NCBI GenBank assembly: GCA_025456085.1
Contig: JALOLF010000001.1
Coordinates: 1-64,000 of the forward strand
Source: Acidimicrobiales bacterium
Lineage (GTDB): Bacteria > Actinomycetota > Acidimicrobiia > Acidimicrobiales > Acidimicrobilacustridaceae
DNA length: 64,000 nucleotides
Direction of reading: 5' to 3'
Made by a program: the position numbers and the translations under genes
In this document: positions 63,956-64,000 of the stretch, one piece after another
How positions within the stretch are numbered: the first letter of the stretch is position 1
Layout of the letters: every line of letters starts with the position of its first letter
The notes under the pieces: model-generated
Seen by the model: the letters and a program-made list of their open reading frames with translations, nothing else
Databases searched by the model: none
What the model was told of the DNA's origin: nothing

Positions 63956-64000
63956 ATGACGACCAACAAGCGAGATGACGTGATGGGATGGTTCGCGGGT
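63956..64000 (+). CDS. N-terminus of an unidentified protein (cut by window edge)
   Basis: Only 15 codons are present, reading MTTNKRDDVMGWFAG. An ATG follows the AT-rich operator-like patch. Too little is present to name a family. Confidence 0.5.
   Translation, partial: MTTNKRDDVMGWFAG

Overview
The window is very GC-rich, almost gap-free DNA from a high-GC Gram-positive bacterium (Actinomycetota). The synteny points to a deep-branching actinobacterium such as a member of the Acidimicrobiia; this placement is an inference from gene order and was not tested by database search. The right half is the chromosomal replication-origin block. It follows the mycobacterial order cca, DUF6049, (MurJ slot), ECF sigma, anti-sigma, trxB, trxA, cwlM-like, parB, parA, rsmG, jag, yidC, yidD, rnpA, rpmH, dnaA, dnaN, recF, DUF721, gyrB, gyrA, DUF3566 and tRNA-Ile.

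Layout. 1-3.5 kb: a truncated class III aminotransferase, methylmalonate-semialdehyde dehydrogenase and a second aldehyde dehydrogenase (a beta-amino acid or pyrimidine/valine catabolic operon). 3.5-5.5 kb: a LivF/LivG ATPase pair and a small membrane protein. 5.7-10.3 kb: a membrane-anchored protein, a VOC enzyme, an orphan peptide-type binding lipoprotein, a NadD-like adenylyltransferase and an alpha/beta hydrolase with a palindromic operator. 10.3-15.5 kb: unknown membrane proteins, a Tat-exported protein and a wax-ester synthase/DGAT. 15.7-22.5 kb: a TPR protein with septum-formation-like domains, a 1189-residue SARP/BTAD-AAA regulator, and a divergent small membrane protein plus SGNH hydrolase; the shared promoter region carries 11-bp repeats. 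22.6-26.7 kb: dnaB (with an in-frame mini-intein), rplI, rpsR, ssb and rpsF. 26.8-32.5 kb: glutamine cyclotransferase, panB, a zinc-ribbon protein, a class A PBP, DUF5318 and a methyltransferase. 32.5-64 kb: the origin block, then a TadG-like protein, DUF3566, tRNA-Ile, a DLW-39-like peptide, a saccharopine-dehydrogenase-like protein and a FliA/WhiG-type sigma factor.

Functional logic. The 38.9-45.1 kb segment looks like a cell-envelope and redox signalling unit. It has a transmembrane Ser/Thr kinase with intact catalytic residues where mycobacteria have MurJ fused to a pseudokinase, an ECF sigma/anti-sigma pair, thioredoxin reductase and thioredoxin behind a SigR-type promoter, and a CwlM-like peptidoglycan-binding protein whose amidase catalytic residues are gone. 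Chromosome segregation (ParAB with two parS sites), replication initiation (DnaA, DnaN, RecF, gyrase), ribosome/RNase P genes and YidC insertion flank the probable origin. Three groups of DnaA boxes are visible: cwlM-parB, rpmH-dnaA and dnaA-dnaN. The only perfect TTGTCCACA lies in the cwlM-parB gap, but gene orientation favours the dnaA region as the true origin.

Most notable observations: the kinase in the MurJ position, the pseudo-amidase, the SARP-type 11-bp repeats, the SigR-type trxB promoter with an embedded CsoR-like palindrome, the DnaB mini-intein without a LAGLIDADG endonuclease, four ~20-bp-phased TCTC repeats near 22.55 kb, and rnpA without any standard start codon.
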